Position numbers and translations under genes: made by a program. Under the pieces are notes generated by a model. It saw only the letters and a list, made by a program, of their open reading frames with translations. It had not been told where the DNA came from and made no database searches. Shown piece after piece: positions 6,846-14,515 of a stretch of DNA of 23,320 nt. Location: assembly GCA_035604635.1 (NCBI GenBank), contig DATNIC010000061.1:1-23320 (forward strand), read 5' to 3'. The first letter of the stretch is position 1, and each line of letters begins with the position of its first letter. This DNA comes from DATNIC01 sp035604635. Lineage in GTDB: Bacteria; Vulcanimicrobiota; Vulcanimicrobiia; Vulcanimicrobiales; Vulcanimicrobiaceae.

Positions 6846-8792
6846 TTACCTCGGCTGCGAGACGACGTCGACGAGCGCCGGATGGCCGCTGCGAACCATC
6901 GCGACCGCGCGCTGCAGCGCGGGGCCCAGCTGCGCGGGCTGCGTGATCGGGCCCTCGGCGTAGACGCCGAAGCCTTGCGCGACCTTCGCGTAGTCGATGT
7001 TCGGCTCGGTGATGACCGTCCCGATGCGCCCTCGCTCCGGATGCCGGTCGCGATCGCCGGCGACGACTTGGACGAACATCGTCTCGTTGTGCCAGGCGCG
7101 GTTGTTGTGCACGACCGTGAGCAGCGGCAGTTTGTGATGCGCCGCGCTCCACAGGAAGCCCGGCCCCATCATGAAGTCGCCGTCCCCGTGAATGCTCACG
7201 CAGATCGTCCCGTCGCCCTTGTGCGCGAGCGCCGCGCCGATCGAGGCGCCGCAGGTGTACCCGACGCCGGCCGCGCCGCTCGAGCCGAGATAGTGACCAT
7301 GGTCGGTCATGTCCCACAACCGTTGCGCCCAATTATTTTGGAACGACGAGCCGGAGACGTACGCCCACTTGTATGGCTTAATCGCGTTGTAGGTTTCCAT
7401 GACCATGCGCGCGACGCTGATCGGGACCGAGTCCCAGCCGACCGCGGCTCCCTTGAGATCGAGCTCGCGTCGCGCGATCCACGCTTTCTTCCGGACCTCT
7501 GCGCGCTGCGGGTTTTCGTTGCGCCGCGCGTCCGGCATCGCGCGCTGGACCGCCTCGATCAAGACGGGCAAGGTCGCGGCGGAGTCGCCGGCAACCGGCA
7601 AATCGGCTTGATAGAAGCGCTGCTTGTCTTGATAGTTGCCGCCGGGAATCAAGAGCTCCGAGTCGATCGCGATGACGGTTGTCCCGTCCTTGATGCGGCT
7701 GACCGTGCGCCGCGCACGATTGTCTGCCACCTCCGCGACGGTCCCGAAGAGATCGCCGACGTCGAGCGCGAGGATGACGTCCGCGCTCGCGACGACGGGC
7801 AGCGGCGACCAGAGGTAGTGGTTTGTCGGGAAGTTCAGCCGGCCGAGCTTGTCGACGACCGGTGCTTGCAGCAGCTCGGCGAGCTTCACGAGATTCTGAA
7901 CGTCAGTCTGCGAGCGCGTCGAACGATCGACGACGATCACCGGATTCTTCGCGGCAACCAGCATCTTCGCGATTTGTGCGACCGCGTTCGGGTCCGCAAC
8001 GGGCGGCGTCGGCGCGACGAATTTGCGCATCTTCGGGAATTGCGCGAAGCCGTCTTCCTGCAGCTTCTGATCCGCAACGATGAAGATCGGCCCCATCGGC
8101 GGCGTCATCATCAGTCCAGCGCCGCGCATGATCGACTCTTCGAAGTGCTGCAGCGATGCGGGCTGATCGTCGTACTTCAGCATCCCGCGCAGCATCTCGG
8201 CATCATCGACCTTGCTGTGGTACCATTCCGCGCCGGCCATCCGCTGCGTCGCGTCGGCGTAGTTCCCCGTCAAGATCATCATGGGCGCGCGATCGGCCCA
8301 CGCGTCGTAGACGGACATCGCGGCATGCTGCGTCCCGACGCTGTTATGCACCATCAACGCCATCGGCTTGCCGGACGCTTTGTAGTAGCCGTGCGCCATC
8401 GCGCCGGAAATCTCTTCGTGCGTCACCGTGATCCATTCGGGCTTGCGGCCCTCGAACGCGATGACGGACTCTTGCAGCCCGCGGAACGTCGAGCCGGGGA
8501 TCGCCGCGACGTACTCGATCCCGACCTCGCGCATGCAGTCGATCATGAAGTCGGAGCCGGGATTGCGGACGGTCCCCTCGGGGACCGACTGGAACTGGAC
8601 TTGCGCCGACTGCGTCTGCGCCGTCTCGGCTTGGGCCAACAAGCGCGCTTCGGCGGCGCTCTTCGGCGCGATCGCCTTCTCCGCCGTCTGGGCCTCGCCG
8701 GGCTTGGCAACGGCCACCGTCGCGGCGCCGGCCGCACCGATCCCCGCTAAGAACGAACGCCGGTCAACGCCACCAGAACGCTTCTTGCCCAT
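6846..8792 (-). CDS. Thiamine pyrophosphate-dependent enzyme with Tat signal (acetolactate synthase/benzoylformate decarboxylase fold)
   Basis: This is a 648-residue member of the TPP enzyme superfamily with three domains. The N-terminus carries a twin-arginine signal (DRRSFLAG at about residues 10-17, then a hydrophobic stretch and a small-residue cleavage region), so the folded, cofactor-loaded protein is probably exported. The activating glutamate is present in THEEISGAMAHGYY (about residue 124). The Mg-TPP motif starts GDGDFMM near residue 535 and ends in HNN some 25 residues later. The middle domain shows PVIVVDRSTRSQ. Members decarboxylate 2-oxo acids or join them. A good ribosome-binding site (GGAGG) precedes the ATG. 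It is followed 4 bases later by the cytochrome c gene, which suggests an oxidative reaction outside the cytoplasm. The substrate is unknown, and acetolactate synthase itself is unlikely because of the export signal. Confidence 0.92.
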   Translation of the reverse strand: MGKKRSGGVDRRSFLAGIGAAGAATVAVAKPGEAQTAEKAIAPKSAAEARLLAQAETAQTQSAQVQFQSVPEGTVRNPGSDFMIDCMREVGIEYVAAIPGSTFRGLQESVIAFEGRKPEWITVTHEEISGAMAHGYYKASGKPMALMVHNSVGTQHAAMSVYDAWADRAPMMILTGNYADATQRMAGAEWYHSKVDDAEMLRGMLKYDDQPASLQHFEESIMRGAGLMMTPPMGPIFIVADQKLQEDGFAQFPKMRKFVAPTPPVADPNAVAQIAKMLVAAKNPVIVVDRSTRSQTDVQNLVKLAELLQAPVVDKLGRLNFPTNHYLWSPLPVVASADVILALDVGDLFGTVAEVADNRARRTVSRIKDGTTVIAIDSELLIPGGNYQDKQRFYQADLPVAGDSAATLPVLIEAVQRAMPDARRNENPQRAEVRKKAWIARRELDLKGAAVGWDSVPISVARMVMETYNAIKPYKWAYVSGSSFQNNWAQRLWDMTDHGHYLGSSGAAGVGYTCGASIGAALAHKGDGTICVSIHGDGDFMMGPGFLWSAAHHKLPLLTVVHNNRAWHNETMFVQVVAGDRDRHPERGRIGTVITEPNIDYAKVAQGFGVYAEGPITQPAQLGPALQRAVAMVRSGHPALVDVVSQPR

Positions 8793-8807
8793 AGCCGCCT
8801 CCGCACT

Positions 8808-8821
8808 GGAAAATCTTTTCC
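8808..8821. repeat. Short palindrome upstream of the TPP enzyme gene
   Basis: GGAAAA (8808-8813) and TTTTCC (8816-8821) form a 6-base palindrome with a 2-base centre, 15 bases before the ATG of the TPP gene and next to its GGAGG ribosome-binding site. It could be a small leader hairpin or a protein site, or chance in a low-GC spot. Confidence 0.35.
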
Positions 8822-8853
8822 GGCTCTTCCCCAGCCCGAAGCGGAAAGACCTT

Positions 8854-9417
8854 TTAGGGCCGGGCGCTCATGAGATGCTCGACCGAAAACAGAATCGCGA
8901 GCGCGATGAGCATACCCCCGGCGACTCGCTCCGCGCTTTTTTCGATCCACTCGCCGAGCCGCGCGCCGAACGCCATCCCGGCGAAGGTGAAGATGACCGT
9001 GGTGCACGCCACCGTCGCAATCAAGGGAATGAGCGGCAACGGGACCGCGGGGAGCGCGAAGCCGATCCCCAGAGAATCGAGGCTGATCGAGAGCGACGTG
9101 GTCAGGAGACCCGTGGGGGAATGGACGTTGAACGACTCACCTTCCTTATAACTCTCAGCGAAGATGTAGCCGCCGACGGCGGCGAGCGCCGCGAATCCGA
9201 TGTACGGCGCGACCCGCCCGATCACTTGAAAGCCGGAGCCGAGGTAGAATCCGATGACCTGCATCGTCACCTCCGCCGCCGAGAAGGTGAGACCCAGACG
9301 GACCCGCGCCGCCCACGGTATCCCGGCGATCCCAAGGGCGATCGAGACCGCGAACACGTCTAGCCCGATCGCGACGGCGACACCCGCGATCTTATAGGCG
9401 GTCGAGTAGTCGATCAG
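8854..9417 (-). CDS. mntP: MntP-like (DUF204) membrane protein, putative Mn2+ efflux; probable CTG start
   Basis: This is an inner-membrane protein with six predicted helices and the internal DUF204 duplication: the acidic motifs GLDVFAVS near the N-terminus and SLDSLGIG in the second half. MntP of E. coli exports Mn2+; the sporulation protein YtaF shares the fold. The first ATG/GTG available (GTG 9357) would cut off most of helix 1. The reading frame runs intact to CTG 9417, whose CTGA overlaps the ubiD stop by 4 bases. That start gives 187 residues, close to the usual 188. No strong ribosome-binding site is seen, so coupling to ubiD translation would be required. Its place between ubiD and a TPP gene is unusual for a metal exporter; prenylated-FMN enzymes of the UbiD family use Mn2+, which is a possible link. 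Confidence 0.8.
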   Translation of the reverse strand: MIDYSTAYKIAGVAVAIGLDVFAVSIALGIAGIPWAARVRLGLTFSAAEVTMQVIGFYLGSGFQVIGRVAPYIGFAALAAVGGYIFAESYKEGESFNVHSPTGLLTTSLSISLDSLGIGFALPAVPLPLIPLIATVACTTVIFTFAGMAFGARLGEWIEKSAERVAGGMLIALAILFSVEHLMSARP

Positions 9418-11012
9418 ATCGGCTTACGCTGCTTCGCGAACTTCGCGCCCGTCTCGGCCCAGCGGCCCTGGGTCGCAAGCGCCGCCTCGTCGTCGAGTTC
9501 GTCCCACCAGTCGCCGAGCGAGTAGCCGTACCATGGCGCTTCAGGCGCGACCGGCGGCAACCCGAGCTCGTTCCAAATCTTCAGGCTGTTCTCCATGAAC
9601 TCGCGCTTGGGAAGCGAGATCGGCGGGAGCTTGTCGCGCAACGTCGCGTTGACGAGCATGACCGAATTCTCCATCGCGGGGACGTCGTGGAACGGCGGCG
9701 CGTGGCCCTTGTCGTAACCGCGGATGATCTGCACGTCCTTGTGCGGGATCATGCGATACGCGAGCGCCCACAGGATCGCGTCCAAGTTGGAAGGCTCGAT
9801 GTCCTCGTCGACCGCGACGATCAATTTGCCGACGCCGGTCTTGAATCCGGAGGCGAGCTTGAGCGCTCGCCACACCTCGCCGTCGGTCGGATTGCGGAAT
9901 TGCAGGAAGAACACGGGGCGGATGTTCGTGAGCGCCTCGTGCATCACGACCTTGATCACGGACTTCACGCCGCAAACGTTACGCAGGTAGTTCAAGAACA
10001 TCGGCTCGTACGCGACGATCTTGATCACGCTCGACTCGCTCGGCGTGACTTGACTGATGAACGAGGTCCAGATGAAATCCCGGCGGTGCGTGATCGCGGT
10101 GATTTCGACGAGCGGGCTCTCCGAGCGCTGGTGAACGTAGCCGTGCGACTCGCCGAACGGTCCCTCCGGCTCGAGAAAATCCGTGCGAATGTGGCCCTCG
10201 ATGACCACCTCCGACTCGGCGGGGACTTCGAGGTCCACCGTCTTGCACTTGACCAGACGGATCGGCTCGCCCACGAGGCCGCCGGCGACGGCGAGCTCGT
10301 CGAGCTCGATCGGCATGCGATTCACCGCCGTGTACGCGACCGCGGCGGGCGCCCCGATCACGATCGCAACCGGAAGATGCTCGCCACGCTTTTTTGCCTT
10401 CGCCCAATGCACCGCCGCGTCGTTCGCGTGCGGGACGTAGTAGACGCCCATCGTCGTCGCGCTCTTGAGCTGCCCCCGATAGTTCCCGCAGTTGCGCACG
10501 CCCGTCTCGGGATCTTTGGTGATGAAGTGCGCGCTCGAAAGATACGGCGCATTATCGTAGCCCGGCGTCGAGATCGGGACCGGCAGATTGAACAGGCCGC
10601 CCCAGCGCTCCAGCGCTTCACCCGTGTAGACGACTTCTTGCGCCGGCCCATCGTCGACGATGACCGGCTCGATCGGATTCTTGAACGCCGCCTCCCAGCG
10701 CGCGCCGACTTCGTCGAGCGCACAACCCATCCCGAGAGCGTAGATGCGCCGCGTCCCGGCGAGGCCGCCGACGAGGACCGGCGCTTCGTAACGTTTCCCG
10801 GTCGAGTCGACGACGTTCGTGAACAGCCAGGCTTTGCGACGCTCTTCGGGGATCCCGCCGCGATATTGCCAGCGGACGAGCGGATGCATCTCCGTGTCCT
10901 TGTTGATGGGACGGTCGACACGGTAGAGCAGCCCGGCTTCGTCGAGCGCTGCGATGTGCTCGCGCAAATCCCGGTAACCGCGCTTTCGGAAGGTCTTTTC
11001 AGCGACCGCCAT
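9414..11012 (-). CDS. UbiD family decarboxylase
   Basis: This is a cytoplasmic decarboxylase of 532 residues, of the family that uses prenylated FMN and Mn2+/K+ to (de)carboxylate aromatic or unsaturated acids. Diagnostic blocks seen are EPEGPFGESHGYVHQ (about residues 280-295, with the conserved glutamate of the E-R-E triad), the earlier FITKDPETGVRNCGNYR region and a C-terminal VDEDIEPSNLDAILWALAYR block. The start ATG 11012 lacks a strong ribosome-binding site. It is the first gene of the operon running down to 4509. UbiX, the prenyl-FMN synthase, is not in the window. The length and context fit the broad UbiD-like catabolic group rather than ubiquinone biosynthesis proper; the true substrate is unknown. 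Confidence 0.93.
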   Translation of the reverse strand: MAVAEKTFRKRGYRDLREHIAALDEAGLLYRVDRPINKDTEMHPLVRWQYRGGIPEERRKAWLFTNVVDSTGKRYEAPVLVGGLAGTRRIYALGMGCALDEVGARWEAAFKNPIEPVIVDDGPAQEVVYTGEALERWGGLFNLPVPISTPGYDNAPYLSSAHFITKDPETGVRNCGNYRGQLKSATTMGVYYVPHANDAAVHWAKAKKRGEHLPVAIVIGAPAAVAYTAVNRMPIELDELAVAGGLVGEPIRLVKCKTVDLEVPAESEVVIEGHIRTDFLEPEGPFGESHGYVHQRSESPLVEITAITHRRDFIWTSFISQVTPSESSVIKIVAYEPMFLNYLRNVCGVKSVIKVVMHEALTNIRPVFFLQFRNPTDGEVWRALKLASGFKTGVGKLIVAVDEDIEPSNLDAILWALAYRMIPHKDVQIIRGYDKGHAPPFHDVPAMENSVMLVNATLRDKLPPISLPKREFMENSLKIWNELGLPPVAPEAPWYGYSLGDWWDELDDEAALATQGRWAETGAKFAKQRKPI

Positions 11013-11280
11013 AGCCGGAAGTTAGCCTCGACCGGCGGCGCGGACCTTCCTAAGCAAAACAAGACCGCTTCCTCACGTGTTGGTCGGCGGCTGGCTCACA
11101 TTGCGACCGGAGGTGCGAATCGCACACCGGTATCGAGCCTTTTGGCGGAGCGAGCTCCGCCCAATCTCCTGGGGTACGATCTATCCAGGTAATGATCGCC
11201 TCTCTAGTTTCGACACCTCGGCTCGCGAAGTTTGCTACGGCCCGTCAAGGGAGCGTAAAAGTTTGGGCGTAGCGTAGGGT
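11013..11280. promoter_or_regulatory. Divergent intergenic region (ubiD / Ldh2) with two palindromes
   Basis: This 268-base region holds no credible gene and presumably carries both divergent promoters. Two palindromes are visible. ACCGG (11106-11110) and CCGGT (11127-11131) enclose GTGCGA (11113-11118) and TCGCAC (11120-11125). GGCGGAGC (11144-11151) and GCTCCGCC (11154-11161) are 8-base arms with a 2-base centre. A TACGAT at 11175-11180 could be a -10 box, without a good -35. These are candidate operators for an unidentified regulator; no regulator gene is in the window. No T-run follows the second palindrome, so it is not a terminator. Confidence 0.5.
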
Positions 11281-12360
11281 ATGACGAATGCGCACCGGCC
11301 TGCGCGAACGGTCGAGACGTTCATCGCGGCGATTTTCCGCGCGGTCGGCGCCGATGAGGCGATCGCCGCGGAGGTCGCGCACCACCTCGTCGACGCCGAG
11401 CTCTCCGGTCACGATTCGCACGGTGTCCTGCGCGTGGCGAGCTACGTCAAATTGGTGGAGAGCGGCGGTCTCCATCCCAACGCGCACCCGACTATCGTGC
11501 GCGAGCGCGCGACCGGTGCGGTGTTCGACGCGCAGCGCAGCTTTGGAATCTACTCAACGCGCGTGGCTCTGGACTGGACGCTCGAGGCCGCGCGCGCGCA
11601 TGGGCTCGGCGCGGCGGCGATTCGTCACTCGACGCATGTCGGTCGCCTCGGCGCATATACCGAGCGTGCTGCGTCGCAAGGGATGATCGCCGTGGTGACG
11701 TTGGGTTTCGCCGGACCCGGAATCGGCGGAGTCGTCCCGTTCGGAGGCAAGCGCGGCTTTCTTTCGACGAACCCGTGGTCGTTCGGCTTTCCCACCGCAG
11801 AGGGACCGCCGTTCGTCTACGATGCCGCGACGTCGGCGATCCCCGAGGGCAAAGTGGTAGCCGCGCTAGCGAAGAACGTACCCGTCCCTCCCGGGACGAT
11901 CGTCGACAAGGACGGCAATCCAACGACGAATCCGAAGGACCACCACGACGGCGGCAACCTCTTGCCGCTGGGCGGCGAGTTCTTCGGCCACAAGGGATTC
12001 GGTCTCGGCCTCGCCGCCGCGATGATGGGCGGCCTGGCAATCATCGACGATCCGGAGCCGCTCCTGCCGGCCGGTCCGCGCAGGATCCCGAACCCGCACG
12101 GCTTGATGGCCGGCGTCTTCGTCCTCGCGATCGATCCTGATTTGTTCGGCGGACGCGAGCGCTACGCCCAGCTCGTCGCGGACAACTTGAACGCGCTTCG
12201 AGCGCAAGAGCCGGCGCGCGGTTTTACTGCGGTCGTCGCGCCGGGCGAGCTCGAGGCACGCTCGCGCGAGGCGCGCCTGCGCGATGGCCTCGAGATCCCG
12301 GCAACGATTTGGAATGAGCTCACCGACCTCGGGAAACGCTATGGCATTGAGCCCGCCTAA
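11281..12360 (+). CDS. Ldh2-family (malate/L-lactate dehydrogenase type) oxidoreductase
   Basis: This is a cytoplasmic NAD(P)-dependent oxidoreductase of 359 residues with the Ldh_2 fold, distinct from classical LDH/MDH. The catalytic region ELSGHDSHGVLRV (about residues 40-52), the HSTHVGRLGAYTE block and GHKGFGLGLA in the second half are diagnostic. Family members reduce 2-oxo acids such as oxaloacetate, or oxidise malate, lactate, ureidoglycolate or sulfolactate. The first ATG of the frame is used; only a weak ribosome-binding site is seen. It overlaps the transporter gene that follows by 20 bases, so the two form one operon. The neighbouring decarboxylases suggest a 2-hydroxy acid as substrate, but this is inference. 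Confidence 0.92.
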   Translation: MTNAHRPARTVETFIAAIFRAVGADEAIAAEVAHHLVDAELSGHDSHGVLRVASYVKLVESGGLHPNAHPTIVRERATGAVFDAQRSFGIYSTRVALDWTLEAARAHGLGAAAIRHSTHVGRLGAYTERAASQGMIAVVTLGFAGPGIGGVVPFGGKRGFLSTNPWSFGFPTAEGPPFVYDAATSAIPEGKVVAALAKNVPVPPGTIVDKDGNPTTNPKDHHDGGNLLPLGGEFFGHKGFGLGLAAAMMGGLAIIDDPEPLLPAGPRRIPNPHGLMAGVFVLAIDPDLFGGRERYAQLVADNLNALRAQEPARGFTAVVAPGELEARSREARLRDGLEIPATIWNELTDLGKRYGIEPA

Positions 12361-13774
12361 CGACGGGCGGCCGTTCCTCATCGCGTTCATCGTCGCTTGC
12401 GCCTTTTTCATGGAACAGCTCGACGGGACCGTGATCGCGACGGCGCTCCCCCAGATGGCGCGCACGTTTCACGACATTCCTGTCAACGTAAGCTTAGGGA
12501 TGACGGCGTACTTGCTGACTCTTGCCGTCTTCATACCGGTGAGCGGGTGGATGGCCGATCGTTTTGGAGCGCGCACGATTTTTCGCAGCGCGATCCTGAT
12601 CTTCACGCTCGCCTCGATTCTGTGCGCCTTTTCCGAGACGCTGTCGCAGTTCGTCGCTGCGCGCGTCGTACAAGGGATCGGCGGCGCGATGATGGTCCCG
12701 GTCGGCCGTCTGGTCGTGCTGCGCACCGCTCGAAAGCGCGAGCTCATCCGCGCGATGGCGTTCATCACGACGCCGGGTCTCGTCGCGCCGGTCCTCGGAC
12801 CGCCGCTCGGCGGATTCATCACGACGTATGCGAGCTGGCGCTGGATCTTCTTCTTGAACATCCCGATCGGGATCGCGGGCTTAATTCTGATCGCGCTCTT
12901 CATGCCCAATCCCAGAGCGGACGAGCACCGCCCGTTCGATACGCTCGGTTTCATCTTGACCGGGACCGGATTAGCCAGCTTGATGTACGGAATCGAACTG
13001 GTCGGGCGGCCGGACACGAACTGGCCGATCGCGCTAATCTTCTGCGCGATCGGTCTGATCGTCGGATCCTGCGCGTGGATTCATCTGCAAAAAAGCACTA
13101 AGCCGCTGCTCGATTTGAGCACTCTGCGCATACCGACGTACGCGACTCCGACGCTTTGGAGCGGAATACCCTATCGCATCGTCATCGGAAGCACGCCGTT
13201 TCTATGGGCGCTGATGTTCCAAATCGGCTTCGGCTTGAACCCGTTCCTTGCGGGCCTGCTGATCATCGGTTGCGCGATCGGTGACGTCTCGATGAAGGCC
13301 TTCAGCACCCAGATCCTTGCGCGGTTCGGTTTTCGGAACGTCCTAGTGACCAACGGGCTCTTGATCGCGGCACTCGTCACCCTATCGGGAGAATTTTCGC
13401 GCGAGACGCCCCTCGCCGTCATCTTCGTCGTCCTAACGGCAGTCGGAGTGTGCCGATCCGTCCAGTTCACGTCGTTCAACGCGCTCGCGTACGCCGACGT
13501 CCCGCAAACTCAGCTGAGCGCTGCCAGCTCGCTGGCGAGTACTTTTCAGCAACTCTCGTTCGGCATGGGCATCGCAGTCGGCGCGCTCGCGCTGCACGGT
13601 GCGGTCCTGCTGCGCGGCGGTGCAAAAGGGGTACTGACGGTCCCGGACTTTCACCTCGCGTTCGTCGCGATCGGCGGCATCGCGCTGCTCTCAACGCTTC
13701 CGCTCTTACGCCTCGCGCCGCAAGCCGGCGCCGAGATTAGCGGGCATCTCGCCGGAGTCCCCGCCCCGCGGTGA
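12341..13774 (+). CDS. MFS transporter, DHA2 (EmrB/QacA-like) family
   Basis: This is an inner-membrane proton-driven transporter of 477 residues. The DHA2 motif LDGTVIATALPQMARTF is at the first helix, followed by GWMADRFGARTIF (motif A region) and a helix with GRLVVLRTARK. About 12-14 hydrophobic helices can be counted. The ATG at 12341 is preferred over one 19 codons upstream because GGGAA lies about 5 bases before it and the longer form would add a non-hydrophobic tail inside the dehydrogenase gene. The family mostly exports drugs, but some members move metabolites. Coupled to an Ldh2 enzyme in this catabolic island, export of a carboxylate or of a toxic intermediate is possible. Its 3' end faces that of the aldolase gene with a 2-base gap, and no terminator is seen. 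Confidence 0.9.
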   Translation: MALSPPNDGRPFLIAFIVACAFFMEQLDGTVIATALPQMARTFHDIPVNVSLGMTAYLLTLAVFIPVSGWMADRFGARTIFRSAILIFTLASILCAFSETLSQFVAARVVQGIGGAMMVPVGRLVVLRTARKRELIRAMAFITTPGLVAPVLGPPLGGFITTYASWRWIFFLNIPIGIAGLILIALFMPNPRADEHRPFDTLGFILTGTGLASLMYGIELVGRPDTNWPIALIFCAIGLIVGSCAWIHLQKSTKPLLDLSTLRIPTYATPTLWSGIPYRIVIGSTPFLWALMFQIGFGLNPFLAGLLIIGCAIGDVSMKAFSTQILARFGFRNVLVTNGLLIAALVTLSGEFSRETPLAVIFVVLTAVGVCRSVQFTSFNALAYADVPQTQLSAASSLASTFQQLSFGMGIAVGALALHGAVLLRGGAKGVLTVPDFHLAFVAIGGIALLSTLPLLRLAPQAGAEISGHLAGVPAPR

Positions 13775-13776
13775 GA

Positions 13777-14508
13777 TCACAACCCGGCTAACGCACCGCT
13801 TTTGCGCGCCGTCTCTTCCCAGTAGGTCCAGTACTTCGTCGTCCCGTGCTTGCCGCCGCCCTCGGTCGCGAGCGTCCGGAGCTCCTCGCCGTGCAGGTAG
13901 CGCGGCTCGCCGATTTGCAGCGCCTGAAATTGCATCTTCGCGTTCGCCTCCGCGCAGATCATGTGGACGACGGCATTTTCGACGCTGAAGCCGACGACGA
14001 CCGCACCGTGCTGGCGCAACATCAGCGCCGGCGCGTCGCCGAGCGCCTTCGCCATCGCTTCACCGCGCGCCGGCGTGTTGATCAAAACCGGCGAGTCGAA
14101 CACCGGCGCGCCGCCCTCCGGAAGGTACGAGCCGATCGCGTCGACCGGGCGTAGTTTCTGACCCACTGCCGACAGCGTACGGATGAATTCGGGATGCGAG
14201 TGGACGATGCCCAAGACGTCCGGGCGGCGCTTGTAGATCTCGGCGTGGATGTACCATTCACTCGGCGGCTCGATCCCTTCGCCGATCCGCTTCCCTGCTG
14301 CGATATCGAATGGGACGATGTCGGCCGCGGTCAGAGTGGAACGGCTCGAGTGCCGATTGTTGATCCACATGACGTTGGGGTCGCTCTCGTCGCGGCCGCT
14401 GACGTGACCATTGAAGTCCATCACTTGCGCGGCGACGCAGATACGGACGGCGCGCGCGATGAGCTCGCCGTAGCGGGTCGATGCCGGATTGAGAGTCGTC
14501 GTCGTCAT
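13777..14508 (-). CDS. Class II aldolase/adducin family protein
   Basis: This is a Zn-dependent cytoplasmic enzyme of 243 residues. The metal-binding motif HSHPE is around residues 102-106, and a further conserved His sits in MLRQHGAVVVG. The family covers fuculose-phosphate aldolase, ribulose-5-phosphate epimerase and also decarboxylases of dihydroxyphthalate-like compounds. A good ribosome-binding site, AGGAG 5-6 bases from the ATG, is shared with the end of the upstream gene (stop of binding protein 3 just before it). It is the last gene of the cupin - binding protein - aldolase operon. A decarboxylase or retro-aldol role in aromatic carboxylate degradation fits the neighbours; the substrate cannot be read. 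Confidence 0.9.
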   Translation of the reverse strand: MTTTTLNPASTRYGELIARAVRICVAAQVMDFNGHVSGRDESDPNVMWINNRHSSRSTLTAADIVPFDIAAGKRIGEGIEPPSEWYIHAEIYKRRPDVLGIVHSHPEFIRTLSAVGQKLRPVDAIGSYLPEGGAPVFDSPVLINTPARGEAMAKALGDAPALMLRQHGAVVVGFSVENAVVHMICAEANAKMQFQALQIGEPRYLHGEELRTLATEGGGKHGTTKYWTYWEETARKSGALAGL

Positions 14509-14515
14509 GTCGCTC

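Noticed and set aside
6409..7332. N-terminal extension of the binding protein 2 frame
   Set aside because: This part is an alternate-frame reading of the cytochrome and TPP genes; the protein-like signal peptide begins only at about 6408.
6822..8750. Plus-strand frame of 642 codons opposite the TPP enzyme
   Set aside because: Mirror of the TPP gene, composition typical of an antisense shadow; no motif.
11111..11165. tRNA-like look of the GGTGCGAATC stretch in the ubiD/Ldh2 gap
   Set aside because: No TTC in the expected T-loop, no acceptor or anticodon arms can be paired; better explained by the two palindromes.
9687..11192. Plus-strand frame of 501 codons opposite UbiD
   Set aside because: Antisense shadow of a firmly assigned decarboxylase.
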